Made by a program: the position numbers and the translations under genes | Assembly: GCF_001640805.2 (NCBI RefSeq) | Contig: NC_066856.1 | Location: 16,529,087 to 16,593,086, forward strand | Reading direction: 5' to 3' | Length of the DNA: 64,000 bases | From: Lates calcarifer | Lineage: Eukaryota; Chordata; Actinopteri; Centropomidae | Shown here: one piece after another, positions 13,401-25,103 of the stretch | Position numbering within the stretch: position 1 is the stretch's first letter | Layout of the letters: every line of letters begins with the position of its first letter | Notes under the pieces: generated by a model | Database searches by the model: none | What the model was told of the DNA's origin: nothing | The model's input: the letters and a program-made list of their open reading frames with translations, nothing else

Positions 13401-16400
13401 AGAGTCACTGTATCCTTTCACCTACAACCCCAAGATGAGCCTAAACCTGAGCCAGGTGCCCAGCTGCTCTCAGAAATCTCCACCTTTAACACGAACACAA
13501 CTCAAAGACATCACTGAGGCAAAGGACAACAAAGTGGGTCTCAAAATATCTGTGCATGTCTGTGTTTTGTTCAAGATTCAGGGAGATGCTGGTTACTGTT
13601 CTGTGCTGCTGTAGAATAGAATTTCTCATGGAAATGAATGCTTATACAAGTTATGTGTTTCCCTTCTACTTATTTGTTTAATTATCTGTCCCTCAGTCTG
13701 AGCACAATACCACAGAGGAAGCTACAACCCCACGTCGTATAAGTGATGGAAGTGTGGATCCAGAGGAGATGAATGATACTACAGAAAGGAGTGGTAGGTG
13801 TTTTTCTTCAGCTTCATTTAATTCCACAAAGCTTTCACAACTAAATGATTTACATAAACATTGTGACTGATTTGGTTAATTATGTTTTTACAGACATTTC
13901 AGAGACTCTGGAGATGAGAGAGAACTTGCATAGACAGCTCCAGGAGATCATGTCAGCCACTAAGCTGACGACAGGGAGGCGTACCTCAGTCAGACTCAGC
14001 AGGATGGGGTCTGGAGGTGCCGATTCAGGGCCCCACACACCTGACGGGAGCCGAGTTGGACGTAGCAGTAGCAGACGTACTCTAGAAGCTCTGAGGTAGG
14101 GAAGCTTTGTAGTATTGTGTTAGTCACTACAGTAAAGCAAACATTACAGCTTGGCATCCATCTTCAATGCATGTTAAGACTTTACTCCTGCTGTAACAGC
14201 CACTTGTTTGTCCTGATTTCAGAGTCTCCAGAGAAGCAGTCATGGACATAAACACAGAGCCATCCCAGAGTGAGCAGATAGTTTGGGATGACCCTACAGC
14301 CAGGGAGGAGAGGGCCAGGCTGGCTGACAATTTACAGTGGCCTGGCAGTCCCTCACAGCATTCAGAGCACCTTCGTACCACCAGCTCCCCCCACTGCAGA
14401 AAACTGCCCCCCGTTCAGGGACTCCATGACAGACTCTGAGCTGGTGGAGATGGGTAAGAGATCAGGAGCCAGCTGCATCAACACTTAGCCCAGTTATAAC
14501 TTAATTTTACACAAAGTGAAAGACTTGGACATAACTAAACCACATAAACAAGAATTTGACTTTGACTGTAATCACTCTGTCCTCTCTCAGCCGCTTGTGA
14601 TGTCATTGACCAGCACATGGGTCAGAAAGTCATGACTCCTCCATCACTGAAAAAGAGGGAAAATGACATCCTCACTCCTAAAGCCCCCAGCATCGCCTTT
14701 CCTCTCGCCAACCCCCCAGTAGCACCAGAGCCACAGGTAGGGATTCATATTTATGTTAACAAGTTGATGCATTTATGTAAATTAACATTCAGCAAAGATT
14801 TGAGTGTAAATTTGTTTTTTGCCTGTTAAACTGCAATGGATATGATTTGTACACCATGTACCATTTATTTGAGTTGAGCTACTGGTGCTAAATAGTTGTG
14901 TTTCTCTCAGGAGGAACAAGAGGAAGAAAAGCAGCCACCCAGATTTCAGCTATCCTCCCTCAGCCCTCAGGAACGCATTGATTACAGTCACCTCATAGAG
15001 GAGCTTGGTGAGTCTCCCACCTAATTAGGGCTCTCACGGTGTTGCATCATGCTGCAGTAAAAAAAAAAGCAACAGCTCACAGCCCTGAAGTCAGATGAGC
15101 TAATCCCTGATGACTAAAAAGGAGGATCTGCCTCTGGGTTCTGGGAATATTTCCTCCAGCAGAAGCTCAGCATCATCAAATGAGTCAGGTTTTCACTGCT
15201 CACGACAAGTTGAATCATAATTGAATCTTACCAAGTATATTCTCCCAAAAATGCATCATTTACAAATACTAAGGGACAGATCAGTTTTTGTGTAGTGCAG
15301 TGGGGAATCTGACAGACAACTTCACATTTCTAGAGTAGTTTCTCATCTTGTAGCTGCAACTCCTGTTAAGGTACAGTATGTCCTATGTATAGCTTTGTTT
15401 TCAGTTTCTATCTCTATGTATTTGTCTCTATATATTAGGTGGTGTAGTCCTGGACAAGCAGTCTTTTGACCCCAGCTGCTCCCACATCATCGTAGGGACT
15501 CCTCTGCGCAACGAGAAGTACCTGGCAGCGATGGCAGCTGGCAAATGGATCCTGCACCGCTCGTATCTGGAGGCCTGCCGATCTGTGGGTCGCTTCATCC
15601 AGGTCGGCTAATAGCAGTCTTTCCTTTAGCTACACAACCATGTTTTTTGGTTTTCACTCATCCTCATAAACTATCTAAGATTTTTTGTTCATATGTCTGC
15701 ATTTTTGTTCCAGGAGGAGGAGTATGAGTGGGGCAGTAGCTCCATCCTGGATGCATTGCCCTCCATCACCTCCCAACAGAGGAGACTGGCATTGGCTGCC
15801 ATGCGCTGGAGGAGAGCCCTACAGGGACGCTCTGAACACGGGGTAACACTACAGGGCTCATTCTCAGTTCATGTCACGATCTTGTCTTATGCACTTCCTG
15901 AGCTTTTGAATAAACTAAGTAAGAAGCATTTCTTTCTGCTAAATGAGCCTCTGTGTTTTTCAGGGTGCCTTCAGTGGATGGACAGTCATGCTGAACATCG
16001 ACCAGAACAGAGAATCAGGCTTTAGGCGGTTACTGCAGTCTGGTGGAGCGAGGGTTGGTGCTTGTTCTGTTTGTTGTCCTAAATCTAAAATCATGTGTCC
16101 TTTATACAGTGCAGCAGTTATCAAATCAGCCAGAGGCAAATTGTTCATCAAAGGAAAGATTTTAGACAGCATGTAAACCAGCAGCTCTGCAGACAATCTG
16201 TTCATCACAAAAGTTGTAAACTGAAAAGAGGACCTTTTTTTGTTTCATTTTCAACCAAATGTTGACTTTACTGGGGGTCTTTTGGCAAAATGGTAACGCT
16301 CTAGTTCTCACCTGTGACTCTTCCTCAGGTCCTGCCCAGCCCCTCCCCATCCTTATACAAAGAAACCACTCACCTGTTTGCAGACTTCAGTCGGCTGAAG

Positions 16401-16790
16401 CCTGGAGACTTCAGAGTCGGATGTATCAGAGGCCACCTCCCAAGGAGTCACCTGCTTGAAGCCAGAGTACATCGCAGACTACCTCATGCAGGTTGACAGC
16501 TCTTCATACAGATTATCACTGGGTTGGAATAATATTGTTTTTGAAGAACAAAATATTAGGTGTGAATCTTAGATGAAGGGAACAAGGTCAGGTTCAGTAC
16601 TAGATTAAATGCTTAAAATGGTCTTTTTTGGACTGACAATGCACTTTTTTCTTTCCTCAAGGAGCCAACTCCACCCACTGAGCTCTATAACCTGACAGAG
16701 GCTCCCCCCGAAGAAACTCCAGGCACTCCGTCACGTAAACGTAAAGCAGCAGCCGACACCTCCAGGCTGAAAAAGAGCCGTTTGAACTGA
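7443..16790 (+). CDS. topbp1: TOPBP1, DNA topoisomerase II-binding protein 1 (complete, 27 coding exons)
   Basis: TOPBP1 is a nuclear BRCT scaffold that activates ATR-ATRIP and acts in replication initiation with Treslin. Exons: 7443-7529, 7635-7769, 7876-8019, 8132-8313, 8440-8633, 8905-9081, 9183-9349, 9465-9628, 9818-10062, 10163-10500, 10671-10843, 10996-11207, 11333-11649, 11757-11942, 12038-12153, 12248-12371, 13375-13533, 13697-13793, 13894-14095, 14223-14453, 14591-14736, 14911-15007, 15439-15602, 15714-15842, 15964-16053, 16329-16491, 16662-16790. Approximate domains: BRCT0-2 residues 1-290, BRCT3 355-440, BRCT4-5 550-735, BRCT6 900-990, ATR-activating region 1080-1205, BRCT7-8 1255-1485, then a basic tail (KRK...LKKSR) like a nuclear localisation signal. 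Phosphopeptide-pocket lysine contexts are retained in BRCT1 (GSKKYLVAA) and BRCT5 ([10 protein letters not shown]). The ATG at 7443 is chosen because [13 protein letters not shown] aligns with the human start. The frame breaks in exons 20 and 26; one surplus base in each restores 1521 residues (human 1522). Confidence 0.96.
12808..13093. mobile_element. Teleost interspersed repeat in a topbp1 intron
   Basis: The 1-kb intron between exons 16 and 17 holds a block with the phrases GTGTCATCTAGTGGTGAGG, CTCTAGAGCCAGTGTTTG and GGTGATTATACACTA, ending near AACTGGTCCTGTAA. I recognise these from a non-autonomous repeat common in percomorph genomes. The middle looks deleted compared with the form I remember. 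No coding capacity. Family name and boundaries are from memory and approximate. Confidence 0.6.
14223..14453 (+). other. topbp1: topbp1 exon 20: ATR-activating region with apparent +1 frameshift
   Basis: The exon encodes the core of the ATR-activating domain: [17 protein letters not shown] includes the tryptophan known to be essential for ATR stimulation. Frame 1 runs to [13 protein letters not shown] and then reaches a TGA near 14435. The conserved continuation [16 protein letters not shown] lies one base out of register and is the frame that joins the next exon ([10 protein letters not shown]). Dropping one C from the six-C run at 14387-14392 gives a continuous reading. A 231-nt exon is also one base too long for the flanking intron phases, which independently supports a surplus base. 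Confidence 0.85.
16329..16491 (+). other. topbp1: topbp1 exon 26: BRCT8 exon with a second apparent +1 frameshift
   Basis: The exon opens in frame as [20 protein letters not shown] and reads to LKPGDFRV. The conserved remainder, [20 protein letters not shown], sits one base later. Removing one G of the GG at 16419-16420 restores both the residue-by-residue match to vertebrate BRCT8 and a length of 162 nt, which fits the phase-0 junctions on both sides. As written, frame 1 would end in a stop at the exon/intron border after LPHAG. Confidence 0.85.
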
Positions 16791-16895
16791 AATGTAAATC
16801 CTAAATATTGTCGTCACAGTCTTCATCTCTGTGAAGATGATTGTAAATGAGACTTTTTTATTTCATGTATGAAAATAAAATGAATGTAGCACTGG
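16791..16895 (+). terminator. topbp1: topbp1 3'UTR and polyadenylation signal
   Basis: A short 3'UTR of about 100 nt follows the TGA at 16788-16790 and carries AATAAA at 16874-16879. Only one good signal is present before the sequence changes to unrelated spacer. Confidence 0.8.
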
Positions 16896-17988
16896 TTTTA
16901 TCATTCTGTCATTTTTATATAAGAGCACTGCAGCTGCTGCTGCGATGCACAGTGAGACTGTAGCTGTGATGGATGGCTCAATGAAGGTCTGCAGAAAATG
17001 TTGAGTCACGTTTTGTAATTGGTTGCGATGACGTGTTCCAACCTGTAGAGAGCAGTAGATCATCACTATGACTCGAGCCTGTACAGTATTACAGATGAGC
17101 TCAACTGAATGAAACTCAACTCATTTCCTTATTTCTGAAAAAAAAAAGGATTAGTACTTATTATTGAGATTGTGATTGACAGCCAATGCTTAGGGCTGAT
17201 TTCCCTCAGTTCTTCAGTCTTAAAAAGTGAATAGAATTATCATGGGTTTTCAAAATAAAATCAGCCTCTGTATTCATTAGAACTATATCATTAGATCATT
17301 AGATCTATAAGAGGAGCTCTTGTGTTTTAAGAAGTCATCTAGCAGCTGAGCTGATAAGATTCATTTTAAACTCAAACCTGTGTTAAGCAAACAGGCTCTT
17401 CCCCACCCAGTGATTCTGAACCTCCTGTATCAGCTGTTGATCTCCCCATACTGTAAACACCAGATTTTGTTTACCCAGTGCTGGTTAAGGCCCTTAGTGT
17501 AGCGATGTGCTGTTTCATACCAGGGTGCCAGCTGAGGCTAGAGGGCCCCTGTTCCCTCCCATATGGACGGATAAGTGGTTTAACCTCAGAATAGATGGAC
17601 CAGCTGACAGATTCAGGGTTGAGCTGCTGTTTGAGAGGTGTGGGATTATGGGAAGAAGAGCTGTGCTGACAGGGGAAACATGACTCAGGCTCCAGTGGCC
17701 TCTAATAAAGTAGGGAGCAGCGTGAGGTTACACAGAGGTCTGCACAAAAAGAACATTTAAGTTTTCCTCCTTACCACCAACGGTGCTATCATTTATTTAG
17801 TTACCTTAGGTCTGTTAAAATGAAGAAATGTTTGCTCAGGACAGGTGGTCAGGTGCTGCATGTATGGCAATAAGTTCAGATTGTTACAGATGAATAATTT
17901 AAAGGCCTGAAGAGGTCAAACTACACAGCACTTCACAAAAGAGAAAAACAGTTGAAGAAAAAATATTTGATTGTCTTCATCTCCTGTT

Positions 17989-18060
17989 AACCTTCTGACC
18001 CCTTAGATTTATCTTGTGACCTCATGAATAGGCCCCAACCTCAGGCTGAGAACCACTGAG
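17989..18060 (+). repeat. Short dispersed repeat, copy 1
   Basis: Contains ATTTATCTTGTGACC and GAGAACCACTG and aligns with a diverged second copy at 31203-31272. Fragments of this kind (a run of GACCCC words ending in a GGAACCACTG-like tail) are frequent in fish genomes. The family is not named here. Confidence 0.5.
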
Positions 18061-18105
18061 CTTTAGCACAAATGGTCTAATATGTGTCCATTTTGAGCCT
18101 GTACA

Positions 18106-18106
<1 letters not shown>

Positions 18107-18152
<46 letters not shown>
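18107..18152. repeat. (TA)23 microsatellite
   Basis: An uninterrupted run of 23 TA units. Confidence 0.97.
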
Positions 18153-18153
<1 letters not shown>

Positions 18154-18479
18154 CATTGAAGATGGATCATGCTCATGCCTATCTTTGTCTAGAGTTTAAA
18201 CCCTGCAGCTGTAATGTCAGCCCTGTGTTTCTGCAGCAGGAGGCTTCACCTGAGAGACAAACACGAGCCTAGAAAGGCTTTGTAGAGGTGAAAAATCAAT
18301 CACAGGTCTCATGGCACAGTTGGATTTAGTTTCTGTGTCCACTGTTTGAATTGTTTCCAGTCAACAGGTGTCTCTTAGAGGTGGGCTAATCTCCCACTTT
18401 TCTGACTGGCAGGTGGCCAGGAGTTGTGTTTCACTGACGCCTCATTCCTCACCCTCCTCTCCTGTGAGGTAACTTTAAA

Positions 18480-19065
18480 GGTTTTCCTGGCGGGACAGCG
18501 GATTTCAGCGCAGAGAGAGAGCGCGCGACTCTCCGCTCAGGGAGGTAACTCTGCAGCAGTCCTCATTAAAATTCCCTGTCCGTACACTCACCACAGAAAA
18601 CCTCCTTTAGTGGGTGGCACCGGCATCCTGCGCGCCTCTTAATTGCGCACCACGCATTAACGAGCGATCACGGTTTCGTCACCAGTGGCCGCGGATCACG
18701 CTGCCTTGAGGCGGAGAGTTTGCCTCATGTCCTGATATTTACGGCGTCAAGGCTGAGAGAGAGGTTGAGGAAAGGTGAGTCCCAGAGGTCCAGCAAAGGG
18801 TGGCGCCCTGCGCATCTCATCCAGCGCCTGGACACACTGTCGCTTCCCAGGGGCCGAAGGGGGACCCACAGTAACAGTCCGCTCCTGCAGTCCGCCGCTG
18901 GAGCTTCACTGGCTTCTTGTTGCAGCTCATGATTGTGACATTTCTCGGTGTGGACTGGCAACATGTGCGCCCGGATGGTGTGAAGTGTGACACAGCGGCT
19001 TTGGGGTTGCATTTCTCTCGGATACGCCAAGTACCCGACGTTACGGCGCACCTTGTCTAATAGGT
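18480..19065 (+). promoter_or_regulatory. tmem108: CpG-rich promoter and 5' leader region of tmem108
   Basis: The CpG frequency rises sharply here compared with both flanks (for example GCGCGCGACT near 18520 and TTACGGCGCA near 19040). Two donor-like sites are present: AAAG|GTGAGT at 18774/18775, which is strong, and AATAG|GTAAAT at 19063/19064. This suggests one or two alternative non-coding first exons. tmem108 is the only plus-strand gene downstream that lacks a promoter. The link across the 25-kb intron is inference from gene order and orientation. Confidence 0.6.
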
Positions 19066-22000
19066 AAATACATCAGTTTATTTCTCTACTTTACATCAGA
19101 CATCTCACCCTCTACTCTGCGCCTCTGGTGTGTTTTATTGGCTGTTCTACGCATTGATCAGGTCCAGGATCCGATTTTGTTGAAATCCTGCTTGAAGGTT
19201 TCCAGCTGTGACTGTCACAGACAAAAGCATCAAATCACTGTCAGTGCTGCATTCAACTAACACTGCAACACATGCGAATTCGTACTCTGTCAGCTCAGAG
19301 CATCGTGAATGTTTTTCATGATATGAATTTTGATATCAAGACAGGAAAATGGTATCATTAGAAGTTGATCCGCTGCTGGTCAGTTCTCTGGAATCTTCCT
19401 TGAAAGTCATAATTTCACTGGGAAGGAATAATTCAGTTTTTAATTTGATGGACTCCTCTGATTGTGTTTTGTGTGTGTTTAAGCATAGTCTCAGTCTCTC
19501 TTTACCAACCCCCCAAAAATGAAGTATCATGGGCAATTAAGATAATGTTCTCTGAAGTGTTTAACTAGACTTTGGGTGACACTTTATTCTTGGAGAGATT
19601 AATAGTAAAGATTCCTTGCAGTTGCTGGCTGTCGTCCCAGTTTGTTTACAGCAGAGGTAGGCTCCTTTATCTTCAAAAATAACAAGTTTTTGAAGAGAGA
19701 GGGATCCATCAGTCTTTCAGCTTGAGGATCTCTGCCCTAAGTACGCTTCAAGTGGTTTATTTCTCAGGCAACATGGCAGCAACAACCCAGACAATAGGAG
19801 AAACTCTCTTAAAACGTAAGGCTACCAGCATCACCAAATACCCCACTGAATGAGGAGCTCCAGCTTTGTTTCCAAGCCCAGTAGGATCGTATAGAAGTGC
19901 AGTTTAAAGTGTGTGCTAATTGAACCTGCCGGCTACTCCACACCATTGTGAGAGGAATGTTTGGTTGCATGTTCTCCACAGAAACCCCCTGCTCCTTTGT
20001 TCTGGGGGGACAATCCTCCAGTGCTGTGTGTGTGTGTGTGCTCGCAGTGGTGGGGGGATGGAGCGGGGTCAGTGGGGGTATTGACATCTGTAGCTGACAG
20101 CTTCCTCGGGGCGAGCAGACATGCTGTGATACCATGAATGGGTATTAGGGAACATATAAGCAGAGCACTTAACACTAATGAGGAGGTTTATGCTTTGTGC
20201 ACGATGCTCAGGGACCAGTCACATATCCAGACAGATGTCATGCAATGCTGATAATTCTGTCATTATTTATCAAATGTAACCTGGTACATAAAGATGATTT
20301 GTGCCATAGCTTCTTCCTCAGGTTGCAGTTAATTGACAATGTTTGCTTGTTGATAATCACTTATGTTTCTAAGCAACATTTCACTGGATTGAATTTGTTT
20401 AAATGACATAGTTTGAGTCAACCTTAAGTTAGGTCAGTTTATTTCCACAGTATAGTAGCAAATATCACTGAAGCTGAAGGGATTGTCATTAGTTTATTTG
20501 GTCTTAAACCAAAATATTTGACAAAATCTTAGTCTTAGCTTGTCAACTCTAAGGATGTATTGATTGGACAAAACACGCAATGTATGGAACATGGCAGCCG
20601 TCACTTGGATAAGGAAAACCACCCAAAGACTTCAGAGCACTTTGGGAGGTCAAGACTAAATCAATGAATAAAGAGGACAGGATTTTTCATCACGGGTTAT
20701 CAGCGACAAATTCTGCTAATTCAGTAAGATGGAGGGCAAAATGTCTGTCAGTCATTTTAACACCTTCCTTCTTGGTGTGATATCTACTGTCAACATAAGG
20801 AAGAATTTTCAGAGGACAGCGGCTGAACAATCTCCGCAGCTGCTCTCTTATCGTTAGTGTCAGGAAAAGTCTACACTAACAATGAAAAACACTCGGAAAA
20901 TATCAGCTTTCCCATCCAGAGCGACAGACCTCCCTTAAACAAACTTATCAGGGATGTTCCAGGAAAAGGGAAAATCTGGTTTCTGACTCTCGGAGCAGAA
21001 ACACTGAGCTGATGGGAAAGTTTTAGGGAATGTCATTACGACACTGTGAGTGGGTTTCACACTGGTACATAAGCATCCACCATGACTGGTAGAGAATGGT
21101 ACATGAGGAGGAATGCAGTCCCCATGGGCCCCTCATGCTACACAGTATGTGCTCAGGGTGGACTTTGCACCTTGCTCCAGCTCTGACAAAACAGCAAGTG
21201 GCCAAAACAGGATTTCACCTGAGCAAGAGCCAACTTGTGCCTGTGTTCCTTTTCCTGTGTTTTCTAGATGCCACATAGTATTAACGAAGGCCTTCAGCTG
21301 CTTTTGAAATTTCATTTCAGCTGAAGGGGGTCTCAAACACAGGAACCACAGGAGGAGGTACCACGCTGAAAGCAGCTCTATTCAACCAAGAAGAAAAATA
21401 TTTTTTTCCTCCCTCAGCCACTTATGATCCTATCAACTAAAGAGCGTTCCCATAGGACCAGAAGGAGCTTGGGCTAGTCGTGCTAAACCACTTGGCTTAA
21501 AAAAAACAAAACAAACAAAAAAAACCCTCTTTCTTTCAAGGTGTTGACATTTGAAAGCCATTATACTGTATACAGTAGTATCAGAGCAGGCTCTGTTTGC
21601 CCATGGGGGGATATCAGAGTGAATTATATACCATGTGGTGCCTCAGGTAAACAAAAGACCTGAGTTCCTGGCGGTAGCAGCAACCTCACCTGCCCTGGCT
21701 GAGCAGAGGCCACAGGAAAGGCAGATAGAAGAAGAAGGAGAAGGGAGGGTGCTGGTAATGAATAACTAACCATTATGATGATTAAAGGGGGTGATGGGCA
21801 CGGGGAGATAAGAGTGTGGTGACCGTCCGACCATGAGGTGTTTACAAGGGGAATTCCTCACATTCCTCGGCTGCAGCCATGCCACTCCAATCTGCACCTC
21901 CACCCACTGATGGTCACTCTATGTGCCAAGAGGGACCCAAGGGGCAAAAAGGGCCCAAAAGTTCCTTCTCAGTAAAAGGCTGCGGTAAATGTGTTATGTA

Positions 22001-22379
22001 AGGCGATTTTCGAGTGCTGCTTTAGAGATTTTTTGGTGTATTTGACAGAGTTAATACAGCATGCTGAGGAATACTTGCTGGATCCCTGGAAAGTTAAAAT
22101 CCACACAAGGGCTTGTTTCAGCTCTGAATGGGGGGAAAAAGAGGCTCTTAGTTAAAGCTGAAGTCTGTAGTTTTCCACACATTCAATTTACAGCAAAATG
22201 ATGGAGCTTTTACAGTGTGAGTTTCACTTCGCTGTTGTTGGTATCCTGTAAAAATGTCATAGGTGAACCAGGTAACATAATCACAAATTTGAGAACTTAG
22301 CTTAAGCGATAAGATTAGATGTGACTGAGCAGGTGCAGTGATACAGATGCAATGACCATTTCTTGACTGCCATGTATTT

Positions 22380-22950
22380 TGAGTGTTCCCAACCATAGCA
22401 AAATGTTGTTTTCAGCCAGGTTAGCATCGTGGCTCTGGGGTGGCGGAGTCGATGATTGTTTGGTCGGTCCACCACTTTTTTCTTGAAATATCTTGACTGC
22501 TTTGGATAGATTGCAGTCAAATGCTTTACAAATATTTATGTTTTCCCAGTGGATGAATCCAGCTGCCTGTGGTGATTCCCTGACCTTTTCTCAAGCATTT
22601 CTGTAAGGTTCACATTTATGGTTTTGAGTAGACTAAAAACTGTTGGATGGATGGCCATGAAGTTTGGTTCAGACATTCATGTTCCCCTCAGAATGAGTCG
22701 TAATATGGTGATCCCTTAATTTTTCATTCACAGCGCCATCATTAGGTCAAAAATGTAATTTGTCCAAAGTTTTTATTTATGGCCTGCAAAGCTTATGGAA
22801 TTACCATTGGACTCAGCTGCACATAAACACACTCAGATAGACTAACATGGAAAACATTTTCACGGTAAGCATGTTAGCATGCTGATGTTAGCATTTAGCC
22901 CAAGGTTGTGACTAAGCACAGCAGAGCTGCTAGCATTGCTAGTCCTTTTT
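22380..22950 (+). mobile_element. Percomorph-type interspersed repeat with diverged internal tandem units
   Basis: Diagnostic phrases are GGATGGATGGCCATGAAGTT, CAGACATTCATGTTCCCCTC and GTTAGCATGCTGATGTTAGC, ending in GAGCTGCTAGCATTGCTAG. I recognise this order from a very abundant non-autonomous repeat in spiny-rayed fishes. The first part (about 22480-22620) looks like a diverged extra copy of the GGATGGAT...GTGATCCC unit, giving roughly 130-bp tandem units. No ORF. Boundaries and family are from memory. Confidence 0.65.
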
Positions 22951-25086
22951 ACCCTCCAGACTTGTGTTTCAGCTTTAAATTTAACAAAGGGCTGATTTGT
23001 GGTCAAATATTTAACCTGCTTATGTCAAACTACAGGATGATCCCTTAGTACTAAAATATAATTCCCAGTGGCTCACTCAGTGTTTTTAGGGTTACATAGC
23101 TCACATAGACGTCTATAATCCTTTGAGGTAAAACAGAGAATACATATAATAGTCACTTGCAGTATTATTTTCTAATCAAATAATAAAATAACTTAAATAT
23201 GTGGAGATATTCAGTTTTCCCTTATTAATGCTCTGAAGTATGAAGGCTTCAAATACTCTCTGGTGCCTTTTTGTACAAAGAAGTCATAAGGCTGGACTTA
23301 ACGCTACCAGATTAAAAAAAATTTTTTTTTTGCACACAAGACCTTTAAGCTTGACAGTTACTAATTGCTCAACAGTTATTTTTTTCTCCTTTCTGTTTGA
23401 GGACTGCTTGTTGGTCTTGTTAACATCTCAAAGCCCCTTTAATCCAACTGTCCAACTGGGTCCTGGAGAAGGAAGCAATTTGTTTCATTTCTGTGATGTG
23501 AGAGTTGTGCAATATCCACGTGTGAAAAGTGAAACACGGGAGAAATACGGTCTCCTCTGTGGTCAGCCTCAGAACACAGAGGGTTTGTGTTTTAGGATCA
23601 ATCGGCACATTTTTTTTAATGCAGTGCAGATGACTGGGTCTAATAGGATTATGAGAAGGTCTGGTGGGAGGAGAAGTGGTGCCCGGGAGCTGCACATTAC
23701 CCTTGCAAACCTGGCCCCAGCCAGCCCATGGGGGTCATGTGATGGAGAGGGGACAATGCTAGCAGGTGTCAGCCTGATGATTACGAGGTTTGAGGCTGTG
23801 TTCATCTCATCAGAGCCTCTAATGGATGGCAGGTTGTGACCCCTGGTAACAAGGAAACAAATCGCCACCCTCTCACCCAGAAAAGTGCTAGTCTACCAAA
23901 TCAAAAAGAAGTGAGAGTCTCCAGTCTCTGGTTTCCTTGGCAACTTCTTCAATCTGGATATTTGTTTGCAACAATAAAGGCATAAAGATCCCTTCATCTA
24001 TAATTTGTGAATACTTGTCAGTTCTACGTTCTGGATACACACAGTTTATTGTATTTATGCTCTTTATTTTTATGTTGTCTTGATGCTGTTGAGCATGCAG
24101 TCAGTTAAAATCAAACCTTGTCTGCTGGCCAGACTTGTCTGATAGAGGCTGCAGATTAAAGTGGCACCATATGCTGGGGACTGAAGAGTCCCCTCCCCAT
24201 GGTAGAGCTTATTATTGGGCTCCTATGTCACTGTCAGCGACTAATTGTTGTGGAGGATTGAGGTGATGGGGAGATACTCCTGTATCTTGTCTTAAATGAT
24301 CATCTTTACTCTTCTCACTAAACCCAGGCACACACACACCCTGTGCATTTGTAATCACCTAAAAGCCAAAGCCAGCATTTGACTTTATGACTTGCACTAC
24401 TCATGTTTAAGCTGAATCCCGTAGCTGAGGCAGCCAGCAAAAGAAATCTGGAGTATATAAAACCATTGTGTTCTCTCTGTGCCCTGCCCATGCCGCATAT
24501 GGCTCATTTCATGGCTGCTGGAGACTCTGATTGATGGGCTGAAGAGCAGCGGGGCCGATGTTCCTCATGTGCAGTGCATGGCAAGGCGAGAGCCAAGTCC
24601 TCAGCAGGGTCACATGAGGTAAAAGGAAATATGTGGGAGATGAAAGGAGGAAGAGGATTCGTCAGACTGCGACAGAGTTGTGGTTTGTGCCAAAATGCTC
24701 CTCATAACAAAAGCACAGGAAAGGAACTCTTAGACTACATGAAAGCTATTGTGCAAACCAGAGAGCCAGGTGATACAGGACATTTCTGATGTCTTCCTCA
24801 CCAAAGGTGTCATGGGAGTTGACATTTCATTGTAATAGTTGCATTAACCACCTCTGAGAGAACTCAGCAAATATAGAACTATTGGTGCTTGTCACCATCA
24901 ATTAAGGAGCAGTTTATATGGTTTTGTTCTCATTCTCCTCCTCTGTCTCGCTCCCCAGTTGAAGAGATTCGTGGCCCCAGGGGGCTGGAAAGCTGTCTAG
25001 TAATCTGAGACGGCATTAATACTGAATAAGACGGAGCGAGGCGTCGACCCCACAAATTAATTTCCATACACAGAACAGAAAAAGAT

Positions 25087-25103
25087 AAAAAAAAAAAAAA
25101 AAA
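25087..25103. repeat. Poly(A) tract, 17 nt
   Basis: Seventeen consecutive A. It may be the tail of an old insertion, but no target-site duplication was recognised. Confidence 0.85.

Larger units (their letters stand above)
16896..18480. other. Intergenic spacer topbp1 - tmem108
   Basis: About 1.6 kb without a convincing gene. It contains a short dispersed repeat (17989-18060) and a long TA microsatellite (18107-18152). Open frames here are short and partly made of microsatellite translation. Confidence 0.6.

Noticed and set aside
7443..16790. topbp1 as a pseudogene because of two frame breaks
   Set aside because: All 27 exons, splice sites, phases and key residues are preserved, introns are intact, and only two single-base surpluses are seen. 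This fits sequence error or a variant allele better than decay.
23240..23839. 199-codon open frame in the first tmem108 intron
   Set aside because: It includes a T-run translation and no recognisable domain, promoter or splice structure, and no similarity to a known family that I can see. Most likely chance.
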